Positions 23,825 to 35,120 of a DNA stretch of 64,000 bases are shown here, piece after piece. A program made the translations under genes and the position numbers. Where the stretch lies: contig CANNZV010002541.1 of NCBI GenBank assembly GCA_947561585.1, positions 29,994-93,993 on the forward strand, read 5' to 3'. This DNA comes from Caprella mutica (Eukaryota > Arthropoda > Malacostraca > Amphipoda > Caprellidae). Numbering within the stretch: the first letter of the stretch is position 1; each line of letters begins with the position of its first letter. The notes under the pieces were generated by a model. The model ran no database searches and was not told the origin of the DNA. It saw nothing but the letters and a program-made list of their open reading frames with translations.

Positions 23825-24560
23825 TTTATTTATTTATTTATTTATAAACATAATACGCCCTTATAAATATGACTGTGCTCGGGCAGTCACAGACAGAAAG
23901 GAACATATTATGGCCCAAAAAAGCGACTAGCTTCTGGGTCAACCTATTATCACATAAATTGTACAACGTATAATCATTCAAAAACAATAATAGAAAAATA
24001 CATTTCAAGAACATTAAGACAAAAAAAAATCAAATACAATATCAGAAACACAGAACTACAAATTTTAAATCATCAAGCAGACTACAAATAACTACTCCTG
24101 CCTCAACAGATATATTTTAAAGACTCCCCTAAAAGCTATTAAATTTGGACTTTCTCTAATGTGAAACGAAATATCATTCCATATCTTTACACCGCTATGC
24201 TTTATTGAAGACTTTGACTTGGTTCTATGTATCTATGTATAACATAATTATCTCTATGTCTAGTTGAATGATCATGAGTTTGCTGAAAAGTTACCAGTGT
24301 GTTACGGAGTGAAACATCAAATGATTCAAAATTAAAAACTCTATACATGTATACCCCCACCGAATACTTATATGTACAACTTATCCAAGGACAATAACTT
24401 CATGTTTTGAAAGAATTCACCAGTATGTTCCATAAAACCAAGTCCGCACACGTATCTAATTGATCTCCTCTGCAAAACTCTAATTTTATTTCTAATATAA
24501 TCGGGTGCCCCAAACCAAGCCTCAATCGAAAAGTTTAAATAGTGATGAATCAAAGAAAAA
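23825..24560 (-). mobile_element. 5'-truncated non-LTR retrotransposon (LINE) 3' end
   Basis: On the minus strand, 24553-24368 reads as the C-terminal thumb of a LINE reverse transcriptase (WFGAPDYIRNKIRVLQRRSI, then LLSLDKLYI). Further on, a shifted frame gives SGVKIWNDISFHIRESP and FRGVFKIYLL, the usual end of such ORF2 proteins. Several stops lie between. The 3' tail is a run of ttta repeats (aaat on the minus strand) at 23825-23845, as in CR1/Jockey-type elements. It is an inactive fragment. Confidence 0.75.
24368..24553 (-). pseudogene. reverse transcriptase C-terminal fragment
   Basis: A 61-aa open remnant of LINE ORF2 covering the region after the catalytic palm: VLQRRSIRYVCGLGFMEHTG matches the common 'lQkraiR.i......h' block, then FFQNMKLLSLDKLYI. 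The catalytic YADD-type motif is absent because the element is truncated upstream. Confidence 0.7.
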
Positions 24561-24830
24561 TATATTATTTAAGTACTCGAAGAGGAACCTCATTTCTAAT
24601 CTTATTTAATAATAATAATATATATATGAATACTTGATTTTTATTAATATACATTGAAATTGAATATTCATAACACAAAGAAATCCAATTCTCACAATAG
24701 GATCTAAACCTTTATTGTAAGAGAAGTATTCATCTATTATAATATATGAAAATCTCAATAAGATTTTCCTCGCATTGAAATTAAACAATATATTTCTTAT
24801 ATATTATTTTCATTATTTAATTAAGAAGCA

Positions 24831-24836
24831 TTTATT
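24831..24836 (-). terminator. polyadenylation signal for the F5/8-C-like gene
   Basis: AATAAA on the minus strand, about 170 bases after the stop at 25005. It favours the 253-aa reading as the true 3' end. Confidence 0.35.
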
Positions 24837-25004
24837 TGCCAAAGATAGAGAAACATTACATTTTAGTTGAAAGGCACATCTAGATAAGTGCTAACAAATA
24901 GGAAATATTCTTAGAAAATAGAAACAATATGAATTATATAATTAAATTATGTCCGGGAATTAACTTTCGCTGTCGGACTAATGTTTTGTTATAGCTATTG
25001 TTTA

Positions 25005-25766
25005 CTAATGTATCTCCAAGAAGCAGATTACCATTTTGGAATTAATTGTTCTGTCCTCAATGGAAACAACTGATCCGTAAATCGGTTGAGCTCCCGTAAC
25101 CTCGATAAGTTGAGTAATTTGTGTTATTTGTGGAAGTTCAGCGAGGAAGAGATTGTCATTCATACGTCCTGAGTTTGATGTGTAATTACCAACTCTAACT
25201 TCAGCGTCAACAAATTTCTCATACATTCTATTTGAGTTTGGTTGAGTGATGACGAATACCGAAGTAACCTTTTGCACAGAAGTGAATTCTACGAAGAAGA
25301 ACGGAGTCTCACCAATCGGAGTCATACCTTGGTAGCAAAGCTCAAGATTGTGAGCGAAGACACCTGCTAGTAAGTTGTGAACAGTTCTTGTTAGATAAGG
25401 TGGAGTTCCACTAACACGTAACACTCTATTCGGAAACAAGCTTTCTTTACTTCTCCTGGTGAAACATGGTATGTGTGTTCCTGGCAGCGTGTCCGTTACT
25501 CTTCCAGTCACGAACATATCGGACAAAATGTAGTCAGTTTCGGACGGAAAGCAGACGAGTGTACACCAATCTAGAAAAGAACACTCGAGCACTGGGAGGA
25601 AATTTGACAATGTTATTCTTGGTCTGTATTCAACAGTTATTTTCCAAATCACTCTTGCATCGAATGAAACCATGGATTTAATAAACAAAGAGTTTGTCAC
25701 AGAACCCGAGCACATGAATAGATTCATGAGTATGATCATCAGTTGCATTATGCAAAATGGAGTCAT
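25005..25766 (-). CDS. secreted F5/8-type C (fucolectin-like) domain protein
   Basis: The ORF encodes 253 residues. An acceptor with a strong tract (cttttctttcacag, exon start 25779) sits 13 bases before the ATG, so a 5' non-coding exon is likely. Residues 1-22 (MTPFCIMQLMIILMNLFMCS) look like a signal peptide. Residues about 55-90 hold a cysteine cluster (ECSFLDWCTLVCF) resembling a PAN-like or linker module. Residues about 115-215 resemble a discoidin/fucolectin fold: VHNLLAGVFAHNLELCYQG, FFFVEFTSVQKVTSVFVI and the marked YEKFVDAEVRVGNYTS, where DAEVRVGN is the usual family signature. A donor-like gtaatc at 25031 would allow splicing after Met245 in phase 0, but the stop and a nearby AATAAA suggest a complete last exon. 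Likely an extracellular carbohydrate-binding or recognition protein. The fold assignment is by pattern only. Confidence 0.6.
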   Translation of the reverse strand: MTPFCIMQLMIILMNLFMCSGSVTNSLFIKSMVSFDARVIWKITVEYRPRITLSNFLPVLECSFLDWCTLVCFPSETDYILSDMFVTGRVTDTLPGTHIPCFTRRSKESLFPNRVLRVSGTPPYLTRTVHNLLAGVFAHNLELCYQGMTPIGETPFFFVEFTSVQKVTSVFVITQPNSNRMYEKFVDAEVRVGNYTSNSGRMNDNLFLAELPQITQITQLIEVTGAQPIYGSVVSIEDRTINSKMVICFLEIH

Positions 25767-25831
25767 AGTGTTGGGATAGCTGTGAAAGAAAAGAAAAAAA
25801 GTTATTCAGTAACTAACTTAATTCCTCAGTT

Positions 25832-26002
25832 AATTAGTTAGTCTGTACGTTATACTTTCCAAAATTCCATACACACCAATATGTTAAATATGATATGCAA
25901 ACTTGACTTCTTATTTGATAACCGTACACTATTTATTCCCTCATACTTTATATCCGTGTTTTTTTTAATTCGAAAATATTTTGTTGCACGAAATATGATA
26001 TG
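25832..26002. repeat. duplicated 5' flank of the F5/8-C-like gene
   Basis: See 22049-22225; same orientation and block order. On the minus strand this sequence is intron or promoter immediately before the coding exon. Confidence 0.6.
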
Positions 26003-26978
26003 CTTAATAAACAATTTCGAATAAAAAAATTGGAGAACAGAAAAATAGCATATTTGTATGTTTTCATTAATAGCTTGAATTTTTTAAATATTGTTATTCA
26101 GATATGTATTTTCTGTTATCCAGATTTTTCCATGTTTTTTATTCCGATTTTTTATACTGATTTTTCCGTGTTTGGTTTGTTTGTTATTTCGATTTCTTAT
26201 CCTGATTTATACTCTTCCGTTATTCAACTCTGATTCTTTGCGTTCCTTCATTTTTTGTTGGTTAACTATATTTCTCATCGCAATTATTTATTTCACTTTT
26301 TCTAATTCAATAGCTTACACAAAACACAGAGTAGAAATTGAATAGAGCTCAAATATTAAATTATATTGAAATTTCTTTTTATAGACCAAAATGTATTAAG
26401 CAATTGTTCATTTACAGATATTTCCCTATGGAAATTGGCTGGCATTATCATTATATTATGAAAATGATTTTTTATGTTCGACATTCTTTCAAAATAATGT
26501 AAAAACTATTCAGAGTAAGAAAGGGAAGACCTAAACACAAAAATTATTTCGAATAGAATTATTAAATTCCCTGATTTGGAATAGAATCCGGACCCTGAAA
26601 CACAGTAAACTGATTCACTAAATACGACACTATTGGTGTACGAAAGATGTAGAAAAATAGCATATTATATGAATATTGTTGAAATCTCTCAGATTAAACT
26701 ACTTCCAAAAATTATTATTAAAAAAATCATTAAAATATATATTAACGATATTCTCTCGACAATAAATATTACTACACAATATGTATTTGCATGTTTGGTT
26801 TATCTGTTTTCTGTTGGTTGGTTGCAAGAACAATGTCACGCTTTAACTATAATAAAAAAATATTAAGATTCACAAGTTTATTATTTCGTCTCACTTACCT
26901 ATTAGAGATATTATATACACTAATTAGTAAATTTGTTGTCAATATTTTGGGAATTGACTGTGTTCGCTTCACAGGAAA
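26003..26978. other. AT-rich, no supported gene
   Basis: Several short ORFs here are Phe/Ile/Tyr-rich chance frames. A first non-coding exon of the F5/8-C-like gene may lie in this stretch but cannot be placed. Confidence 0.4.
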
Positions 26979-27165
26979 GTCTTGACGATGAGGTACAACA
27001 GAATAGACGTGTGTTCTTGACGATGATGTACAAGAGAATAGACGTGTGTTCTTGACGATGAGGTACAACAGAATAGACGAGTGTTCTTGACGATGAGGTA
27101 CAACAGAATAGACGTGTGTTCTTGACGATGAGTTACGGCAGAACAGACGTGTGTTCTTGACGAAG
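26979..27165 (+). repeat. 35-bp tandem repeat, about 5 copies
   Basis: The unit ttcttgacgatgaggtacaa plus cagaatagacgtgtg repeats with single-base variants. Confidence 0.85.
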
Positions 27166-28354
27166 TTCCAATGAAGAATATCGATAGTCAGTCGGTCGAA
27201 GTTAATGCTAAAGTTTGATTTAATTTAGAATGTAATAATTGGCTTCTCTGCACGCCAGCTGGTAATGAGTTTTCTCTTTAGAATTCGACATTCCTCGTAT
27301 TGTTATTGTATTTATTATATTATTAAAAGAGAGTTTATTGTTCGAATTATGAACACAATTTTACAAATATATGGAATGTAAACAAATATATATACACTTA
27401 ACACGTGTATATAAAACTAACTGGAACATTTATTTTTCCATTTGTAATATAAACAGTTACGGCTAAACTAACTTAACTAATAACGATTAGAGTCGCACTT
27501 GTATCATTCAAACACTGCTTCTTGATTTAATTTTGTTACGATTTCATTTTATTTTAATCAATCAAAGCTGACAGAACTTTGATGTGATGAATGTATTTGA
27601 ATATAATTTACAGTGTGACAAGAACACTGCTATATTTTTACCTTCTGTAGCCGGGATATCGATTCCTTGTTATATTTTATGGCATAATTGGTACCTTTCG
27701 ACCAATAATTCGGTGTACTTTAAAAACAGCTGTTCAGCGAAGAAAAATTAATTTTAAGGAATAGAAAAAAATTGATGCTATATAAATTTAAGACAAGTTA
27801 GTTTCTCAATTTATTGTAACAGCAAAATTCAGTTTAGGTACATTTTACAATCTAGATCAGGTAAGAGGCTAGAGGTCTTTAACAGGAAAAAAGATTCAAG
27901 TGATCGACAGGGTTTAACATTCTAAGTACAAGGGACTTTATAATAAAAGTTTCTCCAGAATGTGCCGCCGCCAAATCCTCTCCTCTTGTGATGGGAAAAA
28001 CGGACACTCCATCTCCAAACCCCCACTCTTCACTGCTCCATCTGATCTATAAAGAGATTGGGTAAATTTAGTCAGATTTCGGAACAAATCACTGGTTCGA
28101 AGTTCCACCCAATTAATCAGTAGAAAAAAATTACTCAATCGGTTATCAAGGTTAGTTCTACTTGCAATTACTAACCTCGAATCAACCAAAATAAAAGTAG
28201 TAATTTTACAAATCATTCTAATTTTTTTAAGTATATTTTATATCTAATTTTAGTTTAATTTATTTTAATCATTTAAATTCAGTAAACTTGAATTTATAGT
28301 GTAGATAAGTTAATTAGTTTTTAATTTTTAAGTCTTCAAATCCTAATGCTTATA
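27166..28354. other. no recognised gene
   Basis: A 92-aa minus ORF at 27938-28216 is moderately complex (its end ECPFFPSQEERIWRRHILEK) but I do not recognise it and see no supporting splice sites. Confidence 0.3.
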
Positions 28355-28870
28355 AAAGGGTTGCTAGACAAACCGATCGTCCATACGGCTTACCTTATAA
28401 CAGTTTCTCCTCGTTGGCATGGCCTCCATCCTGGACCTCCAGTCCTTCCACGTCTTCCTCCACCCCCGGGGTATATTTTACTCCATTATAATTGTAGTTT
28501 GATTAAGAATAGACTTCCACATGGTGATGCACAGTGAAGAGTTTGTATAAATTGACCACTTCGTAGTGATCGAGATTGTGGAAGTGAACAACAATACACA
28601 ATTATACTCCATGAGACGGCTTCCAATTTTGTCAATCAGGCAATTCCATTCATAGTAGCTACTAGCTAGTGATTTAAAAATATGGATTACCGGTGACCTG
28701 GTAGCGAACGATGATGAGAGAGTTAACCCATGAGCCGAGAATTCAATGCTGTTGGTAGTGCAGGCTAATTTTATCTGATGATTAAAATCTTGGATGCACG
28801 ACATTAGTATTTTGCTGGAGGACCGAATCAGGCTATGCCGTATGAATTTGGTCGTCCAGCAACTCTTTCA
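28355..28870. mobile_element. possible 0.5-kb element with imperfect inverted ends
   Basis: gggttgctagacaaaccgat plus cgtccatacggc at 28362 resembles the reverse complement of 28825-28868 (gagttgctggacgaccaaat, tcatacggca). The interior is more GC-rich than its surroundings and includes a polypyrimidine block near 28410-28470. No target duplication was identified. The 108-aa minus ORF inside is not recognised. Confidence 0.3.
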
Positions 28871-30077
28871 AATTAATTTAGTAAATTTTAATTAAATCAA
28901 AAGGAATACAAAAAATAAGTGGAAAAAACTAAACCAGTGTTTATTTTTTTCAATTGTTCTACTTATTCAAAAAGAGAATGATCTTTATGTCTATATACAT
29001 TAACTGTGACCTAACATCATCTGTGACGAAATCTTTGAGGAATCTTTAGTTCCTTATTTTTCTGAACCTTCCTTTTATTTACATTCATATGTAGCTGCAA
29101 TATCGCCTTATTGAATAAGAATTTGATCGGATCCTCGCTGCAAACCAATGCTTCCTACTCAAAACAATGCTTCCTACTCAAAACAACTGTTTCAATATTT
29201 GTTGTATAAAATATATTTCCATATTTTTCTTTAAAGGAATATGAAAACCGAATATCCTAAAACGTACTTGAACTAATACGGTTTGCACCAGAAAGTGTGG
29301 GCGTGCAGCGGTATTTGCATTCACTGGCTATTTTAAAGTGTAGTTTCGTAAGGAATATATTTTTGCGATAATACATTCGTCATATTCAGACTGATTTTTG
29401 TCAACTCAAGTACAAAATGAAGAAGAAAGTGAAAGGTATGGAATGTGGATCCATTTTTATATAATTTTGACCTCAAAATGATTGTTTTTATAGGGTTTTG
29501 AGAGAATTAAATTAAAAAATTGATAATTTTTTTTCTCAAAATTCTCATAAACAATAATGAAAATCTAATATTTCAGATCCATTAATTACTTCGGCTGTCG
29601 TTACCAATGTTTTAGACCATAACCCAAAACAATTGACCAAAATTATTAAATTTTGAAAAATTGACAATGTTTTCCAAAAGATTAAATATCATCGAAAACA
29701 CATATATTCAAAAAAATGTATGAAAGCAAAAATGCTTTGAATTTATTTCTACAGATGACTGCATAGTTGCAGGTAAATCTGAAAGTAAATGAAAAAGATA
29801 GCTCCCCCCCCCCCCTCCTTAAAATCAGATGTAACAAAAACTAAATAATTGTCTCGAATAATGTTTTTTATTGTGAAATATATTATTAAACACTCACATA
29901 TACACATTTATATAGAACATATTGTCATAGGCTGCGCATATCCCATCATAATTGTTTATAAAATTACAGTTAAAAATTTATACAGCTGCACTTGTTCATG
30001 TGTTAGAACCAAAATATGCAAAAAATAGTGTGAAAAACTTCTAAGAATACAATAAGATTGTTTTCATCCCATACCTC
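28871..30077. other. no recognised gene
   Basis: AT-rich sequence with a 14-base C run at about 29804. Nothing further. Confidence 0.4.
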
Positions 30078-30425
30078 ATGAGGCAGCTGCTTGTCGCTAC
30101 TCGAGTAGATGTTTTGTGGGACTGCTGTACTGCTGACAGCTTGAAGGCCCACAATAGAGAGTGTCAAGGCACTGGAGATCTACTTCGAGTGTCTAAAAGA
30201 CAGGTATTCCTCATAACTGGAAAACTTTATTGCGAGTTGCCAACAATAAAATAGAACTTTCCAAGATGTATTCCCAGCCGTAGAATCCACACATTCGCCA
30301 AAGAGAAAGATACTTGTCACCACCAAGGATAAAAGCGGTGCTTTCATTGGCGATAATAGATATATCTAGATATAAAAATTTTAAGATTGAACTTATCGAA
30401 AAATATATTCTTCACAAAACTTTTC
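30078..30425 (+). pseudogene. decayed multi-copy gene relic of the 'VDVxWD...SLK' type
   Basis: An ORF of 58 codons (30078-30254) encodes VDVLWDCCTADSLKAHNREC and then QGTGDLLRVS. From about 30205 the homologous reading moves to other frames: NWKTLLRVANNKIELSKMY at 30215-30275 and then FPAVESTHSPKRKILVTTKD at about 30270-30330, stopping at TAG near 30368. From memory, a conserved pattern of this order (hydrophobic VDV-F/W-D, S-L/I-K, then N-W..fL....NK.eL) occurs in abundant uncharacterised proteins of invertebrates, some apparently mobile. At least two frameshifts make this copy a pseudogene. Function is unknown. Confidence 0.45.
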
Positions 30426-31860
30426 TTTATAACAGCCAGTGCTGTTATAAAGTACGTTTTCCGACATTTTATTTCCATTTTCTTGTAAAGAAAAATAAGA
30501 AGATCGATTGTAGACAATAAATAGAAAATGTGTTATTTTTTCGGTTTTCGACCACTGATTGTCAATTTTGAGTAGGAAGCATTGATTTGCCAGCGTGGAT
30601 CCGGTCAAATTCGGATTCAGTATACTATTAAACTGCCTAGGATATCTTCTTCACCTATCCGCCTTACTAAAGTGTTTCCTGTTTTACTCTATTTATTAGA
30701 GCTAAGGTTATTGATTTTAAAACTGTAAACCATTTCACATTTGGTTCTATATATTGATTGTAATATGCGATTTACTTTTTTTGTTCTTCTTCCCTCAGTA
30801 TTTCAAGTAAAGAAAAAGTCAATTAATCCGACAGGTGAGCGTCTAGGGGAAGATTGTCATCAATGAAACAAAAAGGTAGATATTCAATTTACTATGGGTA
30901 AATTATAGAATGAAACTCATTGCACTTGAATCTTCGCCTAACATAAATGTTTCTTATTTATCTTTTTCATCCTTTCGCTTACTAAATCACACCAACTGTA
31001 TTTGTTTTAAAAAGTCGCATCAAACTCTACAAGAACATAAACCATCATTCCTAACGTTTTCCGTTGAGGTTAAAGTTCATCAATTGAGCATATCTTCGTC
31101 CACTTCTTCAGACGAATGGATCAGTTAGATTAAGAGTCCTGTACCAGGCGAATTAAGAACAAGAGTTTACAAGCCATCTACGGATAATTTATGACGTGAT
31201 TTCAAAGGCATTCTCTTTATAGTGGCACCGGCAAAAAGCTGTTCTTTCTCTGATGTATCCGTTGCAATCATGCTGCATCTTTTTCTTTTATTATGTGAAA
31301 TTTGTTTCATATGCTCTGGATTTGCGATGACCTCAGATGGCTAAAGTTTTTGATCATGGTCGAAAGTCCCGCTTCAGCTGGAAGTTCTGTCTCTACAAGA
31401 AGCCCTGAAGCTACAGTTCACGTTATTTTATCATAAATATTTACTTTCTTGATTCATATGGAATAAAGTTTGGATGACAATAGGGCACTGTCCCATTGTT
31501 AACCAAATTTTCTGTCCCGATGATCACATAACGCAATATTGAAATCATATGGGTATTGTTGCTCAACTACAAAATAATAAAGGCAATAATTTCCTATGAT
31601 CATATTTTAAATATTACCTAATATTATGGAAGAATGCCGTAAGCATTAAATGTTAAATTAACAAATCTATAACAATTGGAACAAAGTACGAATAATTCAG
31701 TTTTCCACATTTATCCTTACTAACCTAGGGACTGGTCCAGGTGGACCAGTCCTAAAGTAAAAAGATTAATAACTTTTATTTTTAAACCAATTTGGAAGCT
31801 GTCTTTTCATGACTTTTACTTTCCAGCTTAAATACATTCGATTATACAAAAAAGGTTATT
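30426..31860. other. no supported gene; possible further relics
   Basis: A minus reading at about 31330-31150 (AGATIKRMPLKSRHKLSVDG) is open for some 40 codons and looks like decayed coding sequence, but the family is unknown. A perfect 10-bp-arm palindrome ggactggtcc/ggaccagtcc lies at about 31731-31754. Confidence 0.3.
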
Positions 31861-32142
31861 CATGGCTTACTTAATATGCACGGCCTGATTTGTTACATTT
31901 CTCTTCTTGAAATAGAAGGCTAGGCTTTTTATTATACAGTATTTATTAAGGATCACATATTGACTTGCGTATCATAGATTCCGTCTCAATTGTCTTAAGA
32001 TGTGAAAAATGATTTTATTTTCATGATGAAAATTGGAAACAACATCGGATAAATAATTAAAATACAAGCAAATGATATATATTATATAGTCTTTTGATAG
32101 CTATGGAAATATATAGTCTTAAAAATTCAAGATTGTCAACAA

Positions 32143-32316
32143 ATGCACTTGTCGGGATGCTTCACCATTTTCCCACCAGTTTATGGGTTGCCAAAAGTTG
32201 AAAGATTACGGAACATATGGATTAAATTTATCAATAGACAGGATATCAAAATTGGTTCCACAGTTTCTGCGAGTGTTTTCACAATGAGTGAAGGAATAGA
32301 ACGACGCAAAATTTAA
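32143..32316 (+). pseudogene. THAP-domain remnant of a P-like transposase
   Basis: A 57-codon ORF reads MHLSGCFTIFPP, then LPKVERLRNIWIKFINRQD and ASVFTMSEGIERRKI. The order 'FP...lr..W...i.r.d......vcS.HF...ier' is that of a THAP DNA-binding domain. The second pair of zinc ligands (C..H in vCS.HF) is lost (SASVF), so it cannot fold normally. Confidence 0.5.
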
Positions 32317-32335
32317 AAATAGTGAAAAGTATACA

Positions 32336-32726
32336 TTGTCGTGTCAAATAAGTCACGCACTGCAACGACACTACTATGTCATCAGCACTCATTCAAGATT
32401 TCTATCGGATGGTTTTAATTTCGTTCTAACTGCCAAATTTCGAAGTGAACTCCTAGAGCGCAGATATGGACATGGGACAGTATCGTCAGATGAGCGGAGG
32501 AAGATTTCTTGTGTCATTAAAAGATGTAAATACATCAGATAAGATTTTAAAAATCAAAAGTATTGTACTAGAAAGCATTGGTATTGATGACAACGTGAAG
32601 AATAATCAACAAAATGATTTAGAGGTTGAGAAATGGTTGACAGAATTCAAGGAAATGGTGCTGACTGTCAGAGGATCTATTGAACTTGAGAAGAAGAAGT
32701 ATCAGACTATGTTGCGAGGAATGTGA
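32336..32726 (+). pseudogene. P-like transposase C-terminal fragment, frameshifted
   Basis: The first frame gives FNFVLTAKFRSELLERRYG. A frameshift near 32465 then continues as GQYRQMSGGRFLVSLKDVN. This 'lt..F.sd.LErrFgqyRqmsGGrflV.l.ev' block is a hallmark of P-type/THAP9-like transposase C-termini. The rest (DKILKIKSIVLESIG) follows in the same frame to a TGA. Confidence 0.65.
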
Positions 32727-32734
32727 TAATGTAG

Positions 32735-33955
32735 AAATACGTCGATGGATGATAATGTTGTGGTGGGTCCTCCAGTAGCTCCTCAAAACTTCTCTCAAAT
32801 CCATCTCCCCTCAAGTGGGAAGTCCTGCATCCACAGATTCTCACTGCTCCCCACAAAACCTACACTGCGCCGTCGCCTCCAATTGTACCATATTCCTCCA
32901 TCTCCTTATGGCAGGGTGGTGTCCTGACCGGAATCTGCTCAGATTCTGCTCCCTATTCTCTCTCAGTCCCCCTCGTATCTCCTCCTAGTATCAGCGTCCT
33001 GTACTCCTTCTCCCTTAGCCTTCTGCCAATTACTGATCCTCTCGTGCTTCCGTCCAACTTCACCTGACCCTGATATATGTCTCTCCTCTCTCTTACATTC
33101 TCGTCCACCAGCTCATTACCCAGCACCATCCTCCTCCAACTCCAAAAGCTTCCTTCTGATCTGTCTCAGCTCCAGTCCCTCATTGTCCTCCTGCAACGCA
33201 TCCACTAAGGATCTGCTGCCGGTTACCTCTGCCGCTCTACTCAAATCTTCATCCAGCAGCCCTCACATCGTTTCGCTCATCGCCTTCCTATCGGTACTAA
33301 AACTGAAGCACCAGGCACTCACTGGTACGGCCCACTGCTCAACCGTTACTTCTCTCCTTCTCACCACCATTCCACCCCCACCCCAACTTCACTCCCCCTC
33401 CACTGATTCGTCTGTGTATACCATCAAGTCCACCCGTCCACATAGGTCCAACACTTCCTTAGCCTCTCCTTTGGTGAGTCACACCTCCTCGTTTGTCAGT
33501 CACACCTCCAGGGCAAGCCCCCTCTATCATAATCTCTCCTGCTATTCCGTACCTCCATTCCCTCCATGAACGTTAAGCCCTTTCCACTTTCTCCAGGTTA
33601 GTTTTGGAGAGCCATGGAACCCAAGATGTACTGGCGTATTCTCCCAGGCTTCGCTGTGTCACTGTAAATTTTGATGGTATGCTCCTTCATTCAGCCACAG
33701 CTTGTTTCCGCTACCCTGCTCAATAACCCGTTCCTACTTTTCATATTCTCCGTCACCTCTTCCACGTGTCTTCCGAAACTGAGTCTTCTGTCATATGTGA
33801 CCCCAAGGAAAATCTGGTTGTCATCCCTTCTGAGAAGCTCCTCTCCAATCCTCACTCCGGTGTCCATTCCGACTCAGATAGGTCTGTGGAGTAGAGGCAG
33901 ATGCTGCATTTACTCGTACTGAGCTCCAGGACCTTTGGTTTGAGAGGATATTATT
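32735..33955 (-). mobile_element. 5'-truncated LINE with RT thumb and RNase H
   Basis: The block is C/T-rich on the plus strand, GC-richer than its surroundings. On the minus strand, 33900-33600 reads FLGVTYDRRLSFGRHVEEVT, a typical LINE RT C-terminus. At 33450-33300 it reads LMVYTDESVEGE and then SWGGGGMVV, a decayed RNase H start (YTDGS...GGaG), then AWCFSFSTDRKAM. Numerous stops and shifts are present. RNase H after RT is characteristic of I/R1/Jockey-group LINEs. The apparent plus-strand ORFs here (33183-33569, 33671-33922) are antisense shadows. It interrupts the P-like relic. Confidence 0.7.
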
Positions 33956-33969
33956 TCAAGAAATGACTA

Positions 33970-34219
33970 AGCTGCAACCTGCAACTAAAACTTTTTTGCT
34001 GTCACGTCACACGTGGTGATCTGACTTGTGCAGAGTTAATTCTGAGGACTTTGGGTAGGACTAAAATTTTCTGTGAATCACATCAAAAGATAATTCATCT
34101 CGAGTGGATAGAATAATAACTAAAAATTGTTTCGACAACAAAAGAAGAGACTTACAGAATCTACTGTGAAAGATAGAATGGTGGCCTTCAAGAAAATTAA
34201 GAGACATATCAATGGCTGA
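33970..34219 (+). pseudogene. P-like transposase tail fragment
   Basis: After the LINE, a frame reads LFRQQKKRLTESTVKDRMVA and FKKIKRHING to TGA at about 34217. Basic C-termini of this kind end P-type transposases; the assignment depends on its position between the inverted repeats. Confidence 0.3.
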
Positions 34220-34877
34220 TTGTTGAAACCAAAATGCCTTAGCAATGTTTTTTTATTTTAACTTATAAATAATGTACATCTTACTGTTTCAACTATAACA
34301 ATTTCTAGTTTTTATGTTTTAGTTGGTTAATTAGGATATTTTAATATAGTTATTAAAATATACATAAATGATAACGTGTTTTAATACCTTAACTGAAGAA
34401 TTAATACCCTAACTGAAGTTTTCAATAAATAATACTTCTTATAATTAAATATAATAAAAAGTTTGGCCTTCTATTTTAAGAAAAGAAATGTAACAAATCA
34501 GGCCGTGTATATTAAGTAAAACATGGGTGATTCAGTACAAGATACTCATATTATGAGCATTTATTCGAATATACAAATATACAAAAAAAAAACGGAACAC
34601 AACTTTAAGATAGAATAATTTAAAAACTATTAAATGTACCTATTTCTATCTGGTATTTTTTTAATTGTTGAGCCCTTTTGCATCCATAGTTATATTTCAA
34701 TTAAGTTATATTTACTTTAGTGAATGTATAAGGATTCCATTGATGAGTGGGTAAAATGGCTTTTGCACAAATAGTTAGAAACCTAAGGAATATTTGTTTC
34801 TTGTCTTTGCTTGTTAATTTTATTTTAAATAGATAACTACACTTTGGCGTTTACCAATGGATATATAAATATCTAAT
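34220..34877. other. no gene; contains the right inverted-repeat arm
   Basis: Mostly AT-rich sequence. 34440-34520 pairs with 31868-31950. Confidence 0.5.
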
Positions 34878-35120
34878 GAAGGTTTTTATGAAGACAAAAT
34901 ATAGAAAAGCCAATTTGTTGAGATTTTATAACGGTTTTAGTGAGTCCATAGGTTGCTGAGCAAACTTTTAAGGGATAGGTTACTAGGGCTGAAACACGTT
35001 TTCGCTGTTACACGCAGAGCTGACTGCACCCCAACCGCTGAATGCAATGCACCCCAACCGCTGAATGCAAAATAGTCCTCAAAAAAGAAAATATTCAGCA
35101 AGTCCCATTGTTCCCAGTGT
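34878..35120 (+). repeat. segment A, copy 1 (left flank of the LTR element)
   Basis: Starts aggtttttatgaagac and ends ttcccagtgt. It holds two copies of a short 'ccccaaccgctgaatgcaat' repeat. The same segment, with three such units, follows the right LTR at 45775-46040, so the order is A-LTR-internal-LTR-A. Confidence 0.85.

Larger units (their letters stand above)
31868..34520 (+). mobile_element. P-element/THAP transposon relic between inverted repeats, split by a LINE
   Basis: An 80-bp inverted repeat (31868-31950 versus 34440-34520; shared core ctgatttgttacatttctct or its complement) brackets remnants of one P-type transposase: a THAP-like N-terminus, a C-terminal segment, and a tail. 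The middle of the transposase is deleted, and a LINE fragment lies between the C-terminal pieces. The exact termini and target duplication were not found. Confidence 0.55.

Noticed and set aside
30075..30171. Minus-strand exon with signal-peptide-like sequence ALTLSIVGLQAVSSTA and a donor gtatgg
   Set aside because: The plus strand of the same bases reads as part of a recognisable decayed gene family (VDVLWDC...SLKAH), and the acceptor on the minus strand is weak.
33183..33922. 128-aa and 83-aa plus-strand ORFs rich in Ser, Pro and Thr
   Set aside because: They are antisense to LINE reverse transcriptase and RNase H sequence on the minus strand.
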